Assembly (NCBI RefSeq): GCF_014652315.1
Contig: NZ_BMYO01000001.1
Location: 603,711 to 667,710, forward strand
Length of the DNA: 64,000 nt
Reading direction: 5' to 3'
From: Jeongeupia chitinilytica
GTDB lineage: Bacteria > Pseudomonadota > Gammaproteobacteria > Burkholderiales > Chitinibacteraceae
Shown: one piece after another, positions 10,356-19,467 of the stretch
Numbering within the stretch: the first letter of the stretch is position 1
How the letters are laid out: the number at the start of each line of letters is the position of its first letter
Program-made: the position numbers and the translations under genes
The notes under the pieces: model-generated
What the model saw: the letters and a program-made list of their open reading frames with translations, nothing else
Told to the model about the DNA's origin: nothing
The model's database searches: none

Positions 10356-11405
10356 ATGACCCAACTGCAAAACGATACCTTCCTGCGCGCACTGCTGCGC
10401 CAGCCCGTCGACTACACTCCGGTCTGGCTGATGCGCCAGGCCGGCCGCTATCTGCCGGAGTACTGTGCAACGCGCAAGCAGGCCGGCTCCTTCCTGCAAC
10501 TGTGCAAGAACACCGAACTCGCGACCGAAGTCACGCTGCAACCGCTGGAACGCTTTCCGCTCGATGCCGCGATCCTGTTTTCCGACATCCTCACCGTGCC
10601 TGACGCAATGGGACTGGGGCTGTATTTCGCCGAAGGCGAAGGCCCGAAGTTCGAGCGGCCGCTGCGGGACGAGGCCGACATCCGCAAGCTGGCGGTGCCG
10701 GACCTGTCCGAACTGCAGTACGTGTTCGATGCGGTGTCGTCGATCCGCAAGGCGCTGAACGGGCGCGTGCCGCTGATCGGTTTTTCGGGCAGTCCGTTCA
10801 CGCTGGCGTGCTACATGATCGAAGGCGGCAGCTCGAGCGATTTCCGCCGCGTCAAGACGATGATGTACGACCGGCCCGAGCTGCTGCACCACATCCTCGA
10901 CATCAACGCGCAGACCGTTACCGATTACCTGAACGCACAGATCGATGCCGGCGCGCAGGCGGTGCAGATTTTCGATACCTGGGGCGGGGCGCTGGCCTAC
11001 GGCAAATACCAGGAGTTCTCGCTCGCCTACATGCGCCGCATCGTGGCCGGGCTGAAGCGCGAGGCCGACGGTCGTCGCGTGCCGGTGATCCTGTTCACCA
11101 AGGGCGGCGGCCTGTGGCTCGAGGATCTGGCCGATACCGGCTGCGATGCGCTGGGACTCGACTGGACCGTCGACCTGGCCGATGCGCGCCGCCGTGTCGG
11201 CGACCGCGTCGCGCTGCAGGGCAATTTCGATCCGAATGCGCTGTTCGCCAAACCGGCCGCGATCGAGGCCGAGGTGGCGCGCTTGCTGACGTCCTACGGC
11301 GGCGGCAGCGGTCACGTCTTCAACCTCGGTCACGGCATCAACCAGTTCACGCCGCCGGAGCATGTTGCCGCACTGGTCGAGGCCGTACACAAGCTTTCAC
11401 GCTAA
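10356..11405 (+). CDS. hemE: Uroporphyrinogen decarboxylase
   Basis: 349 residues from the ATG at 10356. HemE removes four carboxyl groups from uroporphyrinogen III to give coproporphyrinogen III in the cytoplasm. The family signatures PVWLMRQAGRYLPEY near the N-terminus and GFSGSPFTLACYMIEGG are present, as are the FSDILTVPDAMGLGL active-site Asp segment and C-terminal FNLGHGINQFTPPEHV. It lies 17 bases after the ABC transporter and is likely co-transcribed with it. The two functions have no known link. Confidence 0.97.
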   Translation: MTQLQNDTFLRALLRQPVDYTPVWLMRQAGRYLPEYCATRKQAGSFLQLCKNTELATEVTLQPLERFPLDAAILFSDILTVPDAMGLGLYFAEGEGPKFERPLRDEADIRKLAVPDLSELQYVFDAVSSIRKALNGRVPLIGFSGSPFTLACYMIEGGSSSDFRRVKTMMYDRPELLHHILDINAQTVTDYLNAQIDAGAQAVQIFDTWGGALAYGKYQEFSLAYMRRIVAGLKREADGRRVPVILFTKGGGLWLEDLADTGCDALGLDWTVDLADARRRVGDRVALQGNFDPNALFAKPAAIEAEVARLLTSYGGGSGHVFNLGHGINQFTPPEHVAALVEAVHKLSR

Positions 11406-11738
11406 TGTCATGTTGCAACGCAAAATCTCAAATGTGACAAGGATTTAGCGTTGCTTCGTCAGAAATTACACTGATGCTGACCGTAAGTTACTAACAAAGG
11501 CAGGTCGGGAGTGATCGGGCTTGTCAAGCCCGATCTGCCGATATTCCGGAATTGCGTTATTTTCGTAAGTCATTGATTTATAAAGAAATGCGTATTCGGT
11601 TTAAAATTTGTGCAACCTAGCTGAATCAAGAGCAACGCTGGCTTTGGGGCACATCCGCACCAGCTGTTCACAAAGTTATCCACACAATTTGTGGGTAGTT
11701 TTCTCGACCGGCAATATTCCGTCTTGAACCCGTCCAGA
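11406..11738 (+). other. Intergenic region hemE-priA (333 bp)
   Basis: No gene. It holds an 11-bp inverted repeat with a one-base centre at 11513-11535 (GATCGGGCTTG / CAAGCCCGATC) without a T-run, a likely hemE 3' hairpin; an AT-rich segment at about 11560-11610 containing TAAGTCATTGATT (also found before the glnS promoter); and a DnaA box just before priA. Confidence 0.6.
11676..11684 (+). promoter_or_regulatory. Perfect DnaA box upstream of priA
   Basis: TTATCCACA matches the E. coli consensus exactly. It lies 54 bases before the priA start; a two-mismatch copy in the opposite orientation (TGTGGGTAG, 11690-11698) follows within 6 bases. This could be a DnaA control site on the replication-restart gene. 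Confidence 0.5.
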
Positions 11739-13904
11739 ATGCCGTACGTCTACCTATCGGTCGCACTTGATCTTCCCTTGCCGCGCAGTTTCGACTATCG
11801 GGCGCCAGCGGGGGTGACAGGCGTGGGCGAACGGGTCATCGTGCCTTTTGGCCGTCAGACACTGTCCGGCGTCGTGCTGGCGGTCAGCGACGTGCCGCCC
11901 GATTTCCCCAAGCTGAAGGACATCGCCGAAGCGCCGGCCGATCTGCCGGCGCTGCCGGCCGACGTCATGGCGTTGTGCCGGTTCTGTGCCGACTTCTATG
12001 CTGCCCCGCTCGGCATGGTGCTGGCGGCCGCCTTGCCGGCCGCCCTGCGTCAGCCCAGACCGTGGGCCGGCGACGGTACGCACTGGCACTGGCAGGCCGT
12101 GGATGCCGATGGCCTGCTGGCGCGGCTGTCGCCGCGGGCCAGAAAGCAGCGCCAGCTCGCCGAGCTGTTGCGCACGCCGCAAGCGCGTGAAGCCGTCCGC
12201 GACGTTGCTGGCGACGCGCTGCGCTGGCTGGGCGAGTGGCAGGCGAGCGGGGATGTCGTTGCCGTTGCGCCGGTACGCGCTGGCGGCGTACCGCGACAGG
12301 TGGCGTTGCCGGCGCTCAACGCGGCGCAGGCCGCGGCCGTGACCGCGGTGGATGCCGCCGACGGGTATGCCGCTTTCCTGCTCTACGGCGTGACCGGCTC
12401 GGGCAAGACCGAGGTCTATCTGCGCACGATTGCCGCGCGGCTGGCCCGCGACGAGCAGGTGCTGGTGCTGGTGCCGGAAATCAATCTGACGCCGCAGCTC
12501 GAGGCGCGCTTTCGCGCACGTTTTCCCGACGAGGCGATCGTCAGCCTGCACAGCGGTCTGGCCGATGGCGAGCGTACGCGCAACTGGCTGCAGGCGGCGC
12601 GGGGCGACGCGCGCATCGTCCTCGGGACGCGGCTGGCGGTGTTCACGCCCTTGCCACGGCTGGGGCTGATCGTAGTCGACGAGGAACATGACGGTTCGTA
12701 CCGGCAGCAGGAAGGCGTGCGCTATTCGGCGCGTGATCTGGCGGTATGGCGGGCGCGCGACCGCAAGCTGCCGGTGCTGCTCGGCTCCGCGACGCCGAGC
12801 ATCGAGACCTGGAAGAATGCCAGCGAAGGGCGCTATACGCGGCTGGACCTGCCGGTGCGTGCCGTTGCCGGCGCGGTTGCGCCGACCCTCGAGCTGCTGC
12901 CGACCGGCCGGATCGCGCTGCAGGACGGTATCCATCCGCTGGCGCTGGAGCGGCTGCGCGCGACGCTGGCGCGCTGCGGGCAGGCGCTGGTGTTCATCAA
13001 TCGTCGCGGTTACGCGCCGGTCCTTGCCTGCAACGAGTGCGGCTGGGTCAGCAACTGCAAACGCTGTGAGGCCAGGCTGGTGCTGCATCTGGGCGATCGC
13101 CGCCTCCGCTGTCACCACTGCGGTTTCGAGTGCACGATTCCGGCCGAGTGTCCCGATTGCGGCAACGCCGACCTCAAGCCGCTGGGGCAGGGCACGCAGC
13201 GCATCGAGGATGCGCTGGCCGCGCGTTTTCCCGATACGCCGCCGTTGCGCATCGATCGTGACAATACCCGCCGCAAAGGCAGTCTCGAGGCGATGCTGGC
13301 GCAGGTCCACGACGGCCGGGTGCGACTGCTCGTCGGTACGCAGATGCTGGCCAAAGGCCACGATTTTGCCAATCTGCAGCTCGTGGTGGTCCTCAATGCC
13401 GATGCAGGTCTGTTCAGTGTCGACTTCCGGGCCGAAGAACGATTGTTTGCACAGTTGCTGCAGGTGGCCGGGCGTGCCGGCCGGGCCGGACAGCCCGGCC
13501 AGGTACTGATCCAGACACGCTATCCCGAGCACCCGTTCTATGCGGCGCTGCTCGCCGGCGACTATGCGGCGTTTGCCGACGAACAACTGGCGACACGGCG
13601 GGAGTTGCTGCTGCCGCCGTGTGCGGCGTGGCTGATGATCCGCGCCGAAGCCAAGCGCATCGAGACCGCGCTGGCCTTCCTGAACGCCTTGCGCGGGGCG
13701 CTGGCGGGTCAGGGCGTGCAGGCGATGACGCCGATCGCGGCGACCATGAGCCGCAAGGCCGGCTGGGAACGGGCGCAACTGCTGGTTACCGCGCCGACGC
13801 GCGGTCCGGTCGTCGCGGCGGCCTCTCACCTGGCCGAGTTGCTTGTGGCCAAGCCGCCGAAGGGCGTGCGCTGGGTGATCGACGTCGACCCGCAGGACGT
13901 CTGA
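11739..13904 (+). CDS. priA: Primosomal replication protein PriA (3'-5' helicase)
   Basis: 721 residues from the ATG at 11739; a GTG at 11691 would add 16 residues without homology, and it overlaps the DnaA-box region. PriA reloads the replisome at stalled forks. In order: the N-terminal DNA-binding domain (YVYLSVALDLPLPRSFDYR), helicase core with Walker A GVTGSGKTEVY (~residue 218) and the DEEH box in VVDEEHDGSYRQ, and a zinc-binding insertion with eight cysteines arranged CNECG, CKRC, CHHCG and CPDCG (~430-470). The QVAGRAGRAG motif VI is present. It appears monocistronic. Confidence 0.97.
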   Translation: MPYVYLSVALDLPLPRSFDYRAPAGVTGVGERVIVPFGRQTLSGVVLAVSDVPPDFPKLKDIAEAPADLPALPADVMALCRFCADFYAAPLGMVLAAALPAALRQPRPWAGDGTHWHWQAVDADGLLARLSPRARKQRQLAELLRTPQAREAVRDVAGDALRWLGEWQASGDVVAVAPVRAGGVPRQVALPALNAAQAAAVTAVDAADGYAAFLLYGVTGSGKTEVYLRTIAARLARDEQVLVLVPEINLTPQLEARFRARFPDEAIVSLHSGLADGERTRNWLQAARGDARIVLGTRLAVFTPLPRLGLIVVDEEHDGSYRQQEGVRYSARDLAVWRARDRKLPVLLGSATPSIETWKNASEGRYTRLDLPVRAVAGAVAPTLELLPTGRIALQDGIHPLALERLRATLARCGQALVFINRRGYAPVLACNECGWVSNCKRCEARLVLHLGDRRLRCHHCGFECTIPAECPDCGNADLKPLGQGTQRIEDALAARFPDTPPLRIDRDNTRRKGSLEAMLAQVHDGRVRLLVGTQMLAKGHDFANLQLVVVLNADAGLFSVDFRAEERLFAQLLQVAGRAGRAGQPGQVLIQTRYPEHPFYAALLAGDYAAFADEQLATRRELLLPPCAAWLMIRAEAKRIETALAFLNALRGALAGQGVQAMTPIAATMSRKAGWERAQLLVTAPTRGPVVAAASHLAELLVAKPPKGVRWVIDVDPQDV

Positions 13905-13949
13905 CGGCAAAACGCCGCATACTGATCCCGGTCCTTTGGGGAGTGCCGC

Positions 13950-14846
13950 ATGACGACGACCATGATGTTGATCCTGAACGGCAAGGCCGCATCGAATGCC
14001 GCGGTGCGCAATGCGGTTTCCGCGCTGCGCGAGGCCGGGCACCACGTCGACGTCAGACTGACCTGGGAAGGCGGCGACGCTGCACGTTACGTCGACGAGG
14101 CCCGCCGGCTCGGGCTGGACACGGTGGTCGCCGGCGGAGGCGACGGGACCGTCAACGAGCTGGTAGTGGCCCTGCTGAAGCTGCCCGCACCTCAGCGGCC
14201 TTCACTGGCCGTGTTGCCGCTCGGCACGGCCAACGACTTCGCGCGCGGCTGCGGCATCCCGCTCGAACCCGACCTTGCCCTGGTACTGGCCTTGCAGCCA
14301 CCGGTCCCGATCGACGCCGTCCGGGTCAACGACCGCGGCTTCATCAACATGGCCACCGGCGGATTCGGTACGCAGATCACCGTAGAAACACCGCCGGAGC
14401 AGAAAGCCCTGCTCGGGGGATTCGCCTATCTGCTGACTGGCCTGACACGCTTCGGGAGTCTGTCGGCCGATGCCGGGAGGCTGAGCGGTCCGGATTTCGA
14501 ATGGGAAGGGCAGTTTCTGGTGCTGGGGCTGGGCAACGGCGCCCAGTCCGGCGGCGGCCACCGGCTGTGTCCGGATGCCAGACTCGACGACGGACTGCTC
14601 GATCTCCGGCTGGTCACCGGTACCGAACTGCTGCCGGCCTTGCTGCAGCAGTGGATCGACGGTGGAAACAGCGAGCGGGTGCTGACGGCGAAGCTGCCGT
14701 GGCTGACGATTGCCACGCCGCACGAGATCAACCTCAACCTCGACGGCGAACCGTTGTCCGGTACCGAGTTCCGCATTGAAGTCGAGCCGGGGGCATTGCG
14801 TTGCCATCTGCCCGCCGAATGTCCGCTCCTGCTCGGCAAGGCATGA
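13950..14846 (+). CDS. yegS: YegS-like lipid kinase (diacylglycerol kinase fold)
   Basis: 298 residues, matching YegS length. The catalytic-domain signature GGGDGTVNELV is at ~residue 62, followed by LPLGTANDFARG, both hallmarks of the DAGK/sphingosine kinase-like fold that phosphorylates lipids with ATP. The C-terminal beta-sandwich domain includes GNGAQSGGGHRLCPDARLDDGLLDL. E. coli YegS phosphorylates phosphatidylglycerol in vitro; the physiological substrate here is unknown. It starts 45 bases after priA and could be in the same transcript. Confidence 0.88.
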   Translation: MTTTMMLILNGKAASNAAVRNAVSALREAGHHVDVRLTWEGGDAARYVDEARRLGLDTVVAGGGDGTVNELVVALLKLPAPQRPSLAVLPLGTANDFARGCGIPLEPDLALVLALQPPVPIDAVRVNDRGFINMATGGFGTQITVETPPEQKALLGGFAYLLTGLTRFGSLSADAGRLSGPDFEWEGQFLVLGLGNGAQSGGGHRLCPDARLDDGLLDLRLVTGTELLPALLQQWIDGGNSERVLTAKLPWLTIATPHEINLNLDGEPLSGTEFRIEVEPGALRCHLPAECPLLLGKA

Positions 14847-14868
14847 AAAAGCCCGGCGGCGCCGGGCT
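14846..14868 (-). terminator. glnB terminator
   Basis: Stem AGCCCGGC / GCCGGGCT with a three-base loop, followed on the minus strand by a T5 run (14846-14850). The T-run is on the glnB side, so it mainly terminates glnB. Confidence 0.8.
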
Positions 14869-14888
14869 GGTCACGAGGTGCGGTCGAC

Positions 14889-15227
14889 TCAGAGCGCCTG
14901 CTCGTTGATTTCACCGGTACGGATGCGCACGACGTGCTCGACCGGCGAGACGAAGATCTTGCCGTCGCCGATCTTGCCGGTGTTGGCCGCTTTGACGATG
15001 GCTTCGATCGCGCTGTCGACCAGATCGTCGGCGAGGACGACCTCGACCTTGGCTTTGGGGAGGAAGTCGACGACATATTCGGCGCCGCGATACAGCTCGG
15101 TGTGGCCCTTCTGGCGACCGAAGCCTTTCACTTCGGTCACCGTCAGACCGGAAATCCCGAGGTCGGACAGCGCTTCGCGCACTTCGTCGAGTTTGAACGG
15201 CTTGATGATCGCTTCGATTTTTTTCAT
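14889..15227 (-). CDS. glnB: Nitrogen regulatory protein P-II
   Basis: 112 residues from the ATG at 15227 (MKKIEAIIKPFKLDEVREAL); six extra residues upstream are unlikely. P-II senses 2-oxoglutarate and ATP/ADP and controls glutamine synthetase adenylylation and NtrB. The T-loop GHTELYRGAEY holds the uridylylated Tyr51, and TGKIGDGKIFV is the B-loop. Sequence features such as MKKI and the VDFLPK stretch favour GlnB over GlnK, and there is no amtB next to it. A -10-like TATAAT lies on the minus strand at 15270-15265. Confidence 0.95.
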   Translation of the reverse strand: MKKIEAIIKPFKLDEVREALSDLGISGLTVTEVKGFGRQKGHTELYRGAEYVVDFLPKAKVEVVLADDLVDSAIEAIVKAANTGKIGDGKIFVSPVEHVVRIRTGEINEQAL

Positions 15228-15389
15228 GTCGGGGTCCGTGGGCATTCACAGTGAACTGAACGCGATTATAAGCGGCTTGTGACGCTTCGAGCAGCTGTGC
15301 CGTGACCTTGGGTCGTTGTGCTCCGGTGTACGCATTGGGCTTGGTGGCACGTTACTGTCCTGCGCCCCGCCGGCTTTGGGGGCATCCGG

Positions 15390-16115
15390 TCAATGCGACA
15401 CGGCGCCAAGCTGCAGCGTGCGGGCCTTGCCGTCACCGGGCAGGCGTTCGAGCAGGGGGGCAAACAGCGTCGCCTGGCCATCGGCGGCCTGCAAACGCAA
15501 TGCTCCTTGCGGGCCTGCCGGGCCGAGTGATCCCTTGCCGCTGATGTCGAGCCGGCCGCCTTGCGGCGCCAGCTGCCAGTCCAGCGTGTCGCCGTTGCGC
15601 TGCAGTGCAATGCTGTAGTTGCCGAAGGGATTGGCCTGTGGCGTCACCAGCGAGCTGGCGTCCTGCCACAGTACGGTGGTTCCGGTCAGTGTATGGCGGT
15701 CGATCCGTCCGGCGTTGATCAGCAGCGTGCCGCCCAGCTGGAACGGTGCCAGCGGTTTGGCCAGCGCCAGCAGCGGTGCAGCCGGCAGTCGCGCATTGAG
15801 GTCTTCGATGCGTAGACCGCCGAAACCGGCCAGCAATCTTGCCGTTACCGGTGTGCCCGGGTTGCCGCTGTTCAGCGACCAGCCGAACTGGCCGCGCAGC
15901 AGCGCCGCAGGTTGCCATTGCCACGCGAGGTCCCGGACCAGCTCCTGACCGTCGAGGCCAAACTGTGTTGCGCGCCCCTCCCACAGCGTGCCGCTGATGC
16001 CGGACACTTGGAACGGTGCAGGTACAGCCCGGAGCAGCAGAGACGCGGGCAGGCGAACGAGGGCAAACAGGGCAAAAGCGAGGAGGCCGCACCCCCACAA
16101 TGTACGGCGGCTCAT
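15390..16115 (-). CDS. gspN: Type II secretion system protein N
   Basis: 241 residues; its ATG overlaps the gspM stop (ATGA). One N-terminal membrane helix (LLAFALFALVRLPASLLL) is followed by a periplasmic beta-rich domain with the GspN pattern (SGISGTLWEGRA, WQWQPAALLRGQFGW, SLGPAGPQGALRL). GspN is an accessory part of the inner-membrane platform, present only in some T2SS. It is the last gene of the gspL-M-N unit. Confidence 0.85.
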   Translation of the reverse strand: MSRRTLWGCGLLAFALFALVRLPASLLLRAVPAPFQVSGISGTLWEGRATQFGLDGQELVRDLAWQWQPAALLRGQFGWSLNSGNPGTPVTARLLAGFGGLRIEDLNARLPAAPLLALAKPLAPFQLGGTLLINAGRIDRHTLTGTTVLWQDASSLVTPQANPFGNYSIALQRNGDTLDWQLAPQGGRLDISGKGSLGPAGPQGALRLQAADGQATLFAPLLERLPGDGKARTLQLGAVSH

Positions 16116-16591
16116 GCTTCGACCACCAGTTCGGCCTGGACCGTACCGCGCTGGCCGTGAACCTCGGCGCGGATGATGTGCAGCTGCTGATCGTTTTCCA
16201 GCGCGGCCAACAGGGCCAGTACGCGATCGAATGGCGCACTGCCGATGACGATGCGGACCTGATCGCCCGGCAGGGCCTGCAGTTCGGCGCCGAGCTGCTG
16301 CGCGTCCAGTGTGGCCTGCACGTGCTGGCGTAGCGCGCCGGGTTCAATGGTTGCGCGACGAACGCCTGATTGTTTGAACGCAGCAACACCGCGGTGCAGC
16401 TCGGCCAGGCTGGCCTGCAATTCGGGCAATTGTCGGGAAAGCCGGGCCGACGATTGCGATACAGGCTGCCAGATGCCGGCATAGAGCACGGCAACGGCAA
16501 GCGCAGCGCCGCCGATCGACAGTGCGCGTCGTTCGCGCGGTTCGCGACCGCGCCACCAGGTTTGCAGGGGTTGGAGTCTGGACATGGGCAT
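16112..16591 (-). CDS. gspM: Type II secretion system protein M
   Basis: 159 residues from the ATG at 16591, which overlaps the gspL stop (TAATG); ATGs at 16597 and 16585 are alternatives. A short cytoplasmic tail, WWRGREPRERRAL, leads into one membrane helix (GGAALAVAVLYAGIW), then a coiled-coil stretch and a ferredoxin-like periplasmic domain (QALPGDQVRIVI...LVVEA). GspM pairs with GspL in the inner-membrane platform that couples the GspE ATPase to pseudopilus growth. Confidence 0.88.
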   Translation of the reverse strand: MPMSRLQPLQTWWRGREPRERRALSIGGAALAVAVLYAGIWQPVSQSSARLSRQLPELQASLAELHRGVAAFKQSGVRRATIEPGALRQHVQATLDAQQLGAELQALPGDQVRIVIGSAPFDRVLALLAALENDQQLHIIRAEVHGQRGTVQAELVVEA

Positions 16592-17643
16592 TACCATTGC
16601 AACCGGACCTGGTCGGCGCCGGCCGGTTCGCGGGTGAAGGTTTCACCGGCAGCAGCAAGTTGTGCCGCGAAGGTGTCGGCCGCGGCCGGCGTCAGCATCA
16701 GCGTCAGCCGGCCGTTCTGGTAGCTGATGCGGCTGATCGCGCTTGCGCCGATGCCGGCACCGTCGAGCCGCTGAAGTCGTGCCGTCAGCGTGTCGGCCTG
16801 TTTTCCGGTCTGGCGCAGTTTGCTCGCCAGCTGCAATGCCGGATCGACCACGGGCTCGCCCGGAAACGCCGCCGCGTAGCTTTGCCGCAAGGCCTGGCGA
16901 GTGGATTCGACCGATTGGCGCAACTGCCACCAGCGTGCGATGTCGCTGGTCAGCCACAAGACCAGTGCAATCGCGGCGAGCGTGCCGATCCGTTGCCAGC
17001 GGCGCCAGTCGAAGCGGGGCGTGACCCGCGGTGCGAGTGCACCTTGCAGGACGTTGACGCCGTCGCACTGTCGCAACGCAAGCTGATCGAGGTCGACCAC
17101 CGTAGCGTCGGCAATCAGTGTGCCGGCCAACTCGGCATCGTCGAGCCAGACCACATCCCCCGCGTCGTCGCGCAGCAGGGCGCCCGGTGCCAGCGGCAGT
17201 TGCTGGGCGCCCTGACTCGGGTCCAGCAGGTCAGACAAGGCCCACGCAGCAGCGGGGGAACGATGGAGCGTAGCAAAACGTTGCAGCCATGCCGATAGCC
17301 AGGTCCGGTCGATACTGCGTACCTCGACTCGGCCGTCGGCCTGCTGCTGCATTGCCAGATGCAGTGATTCGACCGGCACCAGCAGCTCGTCATCGAGCGT
17401 GTGCGGCAACAGCGCGCGTAGCCTGGCCGGCGACTGGCGCGGCAGCGTCGGCACGTGCAGGCCAACAAGGGCAGGGGGGATCAGCCATTCGAGCCGGTTC
17501 GCAGCGGGCAGGGCATCCGGTAGCGATTCGCCCTGCGCCGCCACGGCGCCGGTTTGGCCTGCCCACCAGCGGAGTGGTACCGGCGATGCGGGATCTCCGT
17601 CGATCAGGACGCGAACGAGCGGGTAGCGGTGGTCGGAGTGCAT
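16591..17643 (-). CDS. gspL: Type II secretion system protein L
   Basis: 350 residues from the ATG at 17643 (MHSDHRYPLVRVLI); the frame is open further upstream but that part looks non-coding. The cytoplasmic actin-like domain fills ~1-230 with the typical LLPHTLDDELLVPVESLHLA segment, then one membrane helix (IGTLAAIALVLWLTSDIA, ~238-255), then a periplasmic ferredoxin-like domain. GspL recruits GspE to the membrane. No gspC-K genes lie beside it, so the rest of the system must be elsewhere. Confidence 0.9.
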   Translation of the reverse strand: MHSDHRYPLVRVLIDGDPASPVPLRWWAGQTGAVAAQGESLPDALPAANRLEWLIPPALVGLHVPTLPRQSPARLRALLPHTLDDELLVPVESLHLAMQQQADGRVEVRSIDRTWLSAWLQRFATLHRSPAAAWALSDLLDPSQGAQQLPLAPGALLRDDAGDVVWLDDAELAGTLIADATVVDLDQLALRQCDGVNVLQGALAPRVTPRFDWRRWQRIGTLAAIALVLWLTSDIARWWQLRQSVESTRQALRQSYAAAFPGEPVVDPALQLASKLRQTGKQADTLTARLQRLDGAGIGASAISRISYQNGRLTLMLTPAAADTFAAQLAAAGETFTREPAGADQVRLQW

Positions 17644-17734
17644 GTGGCGACGGGGCGACAGGGTGGGAAAGTCGTCGCGAGTATGACACAGCCGTGTTGC
17701 GGCCAAGCGGCGGCAGCACGCGTTTGGCTGCGGT

Positions 17735-17764
17735 TTGTTTTTTGGCGGCGCTTTCCCCTATAAT
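17735..17764 (+). promoter_or_regulatory. Candidate promoter of tRNA-Leu
   Basis: -10 TATAAT (17759-17764) with a weak -35 TTGTTT (17735-17740), 18-base spacing, 55 bases before the tRNA. Confidence 0.55.
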
Positions 17765-17819
17765 CGCAGGCTTGTCTGCAGGCTGCCTCGCTTCGATGCG
17801 CGGTTCAGTCGCCGGCGTT

Positions 17820-17904
17820 GCGAGCGTGGCGGAATTGGTAGACGCACTGGATTTAGGTTCCAGCGTCGCAAGACGTGAGAGTTCGAGTCTCTCCGCTCGC
17901 ACCA
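17820..17904 (+). tRNA. tRNA-Leu (UAG)
   Basis: 85 bases including encoded CCA. The acceptor stem GCGAGCG pairs with CGCTCGC; the anticodon stem CTGGA/TCCAG encloses loop TTTAGGT giving anticodon TAG; a long variable arm and TTCGAGT T-loop fit a class II leucine tRNA. It lies in front of tig and no integrase or duplicated end is near. Confidence 0.95.
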
Positions 17905-18035
17905 CCCGAACATCCGAATGGCATACGCCGGTTGCGGCCACTGCCAGGGTGTTCTGCCGGAACGGCCAGCCCCGAACCCTGATCGCGGCCCCTGTCGCCG
18001 CCGCGAGCGACACTCAAATTCCAAGGAAGGTTACG

Positions 18036-19343
18036 ATGCAAGCACAACTGGAAACCCTGAACGGGCTTGAGCGCCGTCTCAGCTTCTCCGTTCCGCGTGA
18101 AGAAATCGGCAAGCAGGTCGATGCCCGCCTGAAGCGCGTGGCCAAGACCGCCAAGATTGCCGGCTTCCGTCCGGGCAAGGCGCCGATCAAGATCGTTGCA
18201 CAGCAATACGGTTTCCGCGTTCAGGAAGAAGTGCTTGGCGAAACCGTCGAGCGCTCGTTCGGCGAAGCCGTGCAGGAACAGAAGCTGCAGGTTGCCGGCT
18301 ACCCGCGTTTCGAGCCGAAGGCCGATGCGGCCGAAGACGGTGATTTCCAGTTCATCGCGACCTTCGAAGTCTATCCGGAAGTCGCCATCGGCGATCTCGC
18401 CGGCAAGGAAATCGAAAAGCCGACGCTGACCCTCGGCGATGCCGAAATCGACAAGACCGTCGACATCCTGCGCAAGCAGCGCACCCGTTACGAGCGCGTC
18501 GAGCGCGCTGCCGCCGATGAAGACCGCGTCATCATCGACTTCAAGGGCACCATCGACGGCGAAGCCTTCGAAGGCGGCTCGGCAGACAACTACGCCTTCC
18601 TGCTGGGCAAGGGCCAGATGCTGCCCGAGTTCGAAGCCGGCATCCGCGGCATGAAGGAAGACGAAACCAAGAACGTCGAAGTCAACTTCCCGGCCGACTA
18701 CCACGGCAAGGACGTGGCCGGCAAAACCGCCGTGTTCGCGATCACCGTCAAGAACGTCGCTGCTGCACAGCTGCCGGAAGTTAACGAAGACTTCGCCAAG
18801 GCCATGGGCATTGCCGACGGCGACGTGGCCAAGATGCGCGACGAAGTGAAGAAGAACCTCGAGCGCGAAGTGCGTTTCCGCCTCAAGGCCCGCGCCAAGG
18901 AAAACGTCATGACCGCGCTGATCGAAGCGGCGCCGGTCGACCTGCCGAAGTCGCTGGTCGGTCTGGAAATCGGTCGTCTGGCCGAACAGGCCCAGGCGGA
19001 CTTGAAACAGCGCGGCATCGACCCCAAGTTGGTACCGTTCTCGCCGGCCATGTTCGAAGCGCAAGCGCAGCGTCGCGTGCACCTCGGTCTAGTGCTGGCC
19101 GAACTGGTGAAGGCCAACGGTCTGGAAGCCAAACCGGAACAGACCAAGGCAATCATCGCGGATCTGGCCGAGAATTACGAAGATCCGGCCGACGTGATCG
19201 CCTGGTACTACGAAGACCGCCAGCGTCTGGCCGGTCCGGAATCGATGGCGCTCGAAGACAATGTCGTGGACTTCGTTCTGTCCAAGGCCAAGGCTGTTGA
19301 AAAGCCGGTCAGCTTTGAAGAGCTGATGGGCCAGCAGGGCTAA
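18036..19343 (+). CDS. tig: Trigger factor (ribosome-associated chaperone/PPIase)
   Basis: 435 residues from the ATG at 18036, preceded by AAGGAAGG. The ribosome-docking signature GFRPGKAP is at ~43-50 in the N-terminal domain. The FKBP-like PPIase domain (~150-245) contains DRVIIDFKGTIDGEAFEGG and LPEFEAGIRGMKEDE. The C-terminal helical arms complete the standard architecture. It folds nascent chains at the ribosome exit. The order tRNA-Leu, tig, clpP, clpX, lon, hupB is typical of proteobacteria, so this is a proteostasis block, though clpP has its own leader. Confidence 0.97.
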   Translation: MQAQLETLNGLERRLSFSVPREEIGKQVDARLKRVAKTAKIAGFRPGKAPIKIVAQQYGFRVQEEVLGETVERSFGEAVQEQKLQVAGYPRFEPKADAAEDGDFQFIATFEVYPEVAIGDLAGKEIEKPTLTLGDAEIDKTVDILRKQRTRYERVERAAADEDRVIIDFKGTIDGEAFEGGSADNYAFLLGKGQMLPEFEAGIRGMKEDETKNVEVNFPADYHGKDVAGKTAVFAITVKNVAAAQLPEVNEDFAKAMGIADGDVAKMRDEVKKNLEREVRFRLKARAKENVMTALIEAAPVDLPKSLVGLEIGRLAEQAQADLKQRGIDPKLVPFSPAMFEAQAQRRVHLGLVLAELVKANGLEAKPEQTKAIIADLAENYEDPADVIAWYYEDRQRLAGPESMALEDNVVDFVLSKAKAVEKPVSFEELMGQQG

Positions 19344-19467
19344 GTTTCCTCCCTTGCTGAGCGGCCGGTCCGGGCTGCGGCAGACGTGACCTTCGGGTGC
19401 GCTGCTGCAACCGGCCGGCCGTTGTCGTCTGGTAGCGAAGAAAACAACCCACTCATTTGAGGTGATC

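Noticed and set aside
11754..14045. A 763-residue open frame opposite priA
   Set aside because: Antisense shadow of a clear PriA; no ribosome site or recognisable motif.
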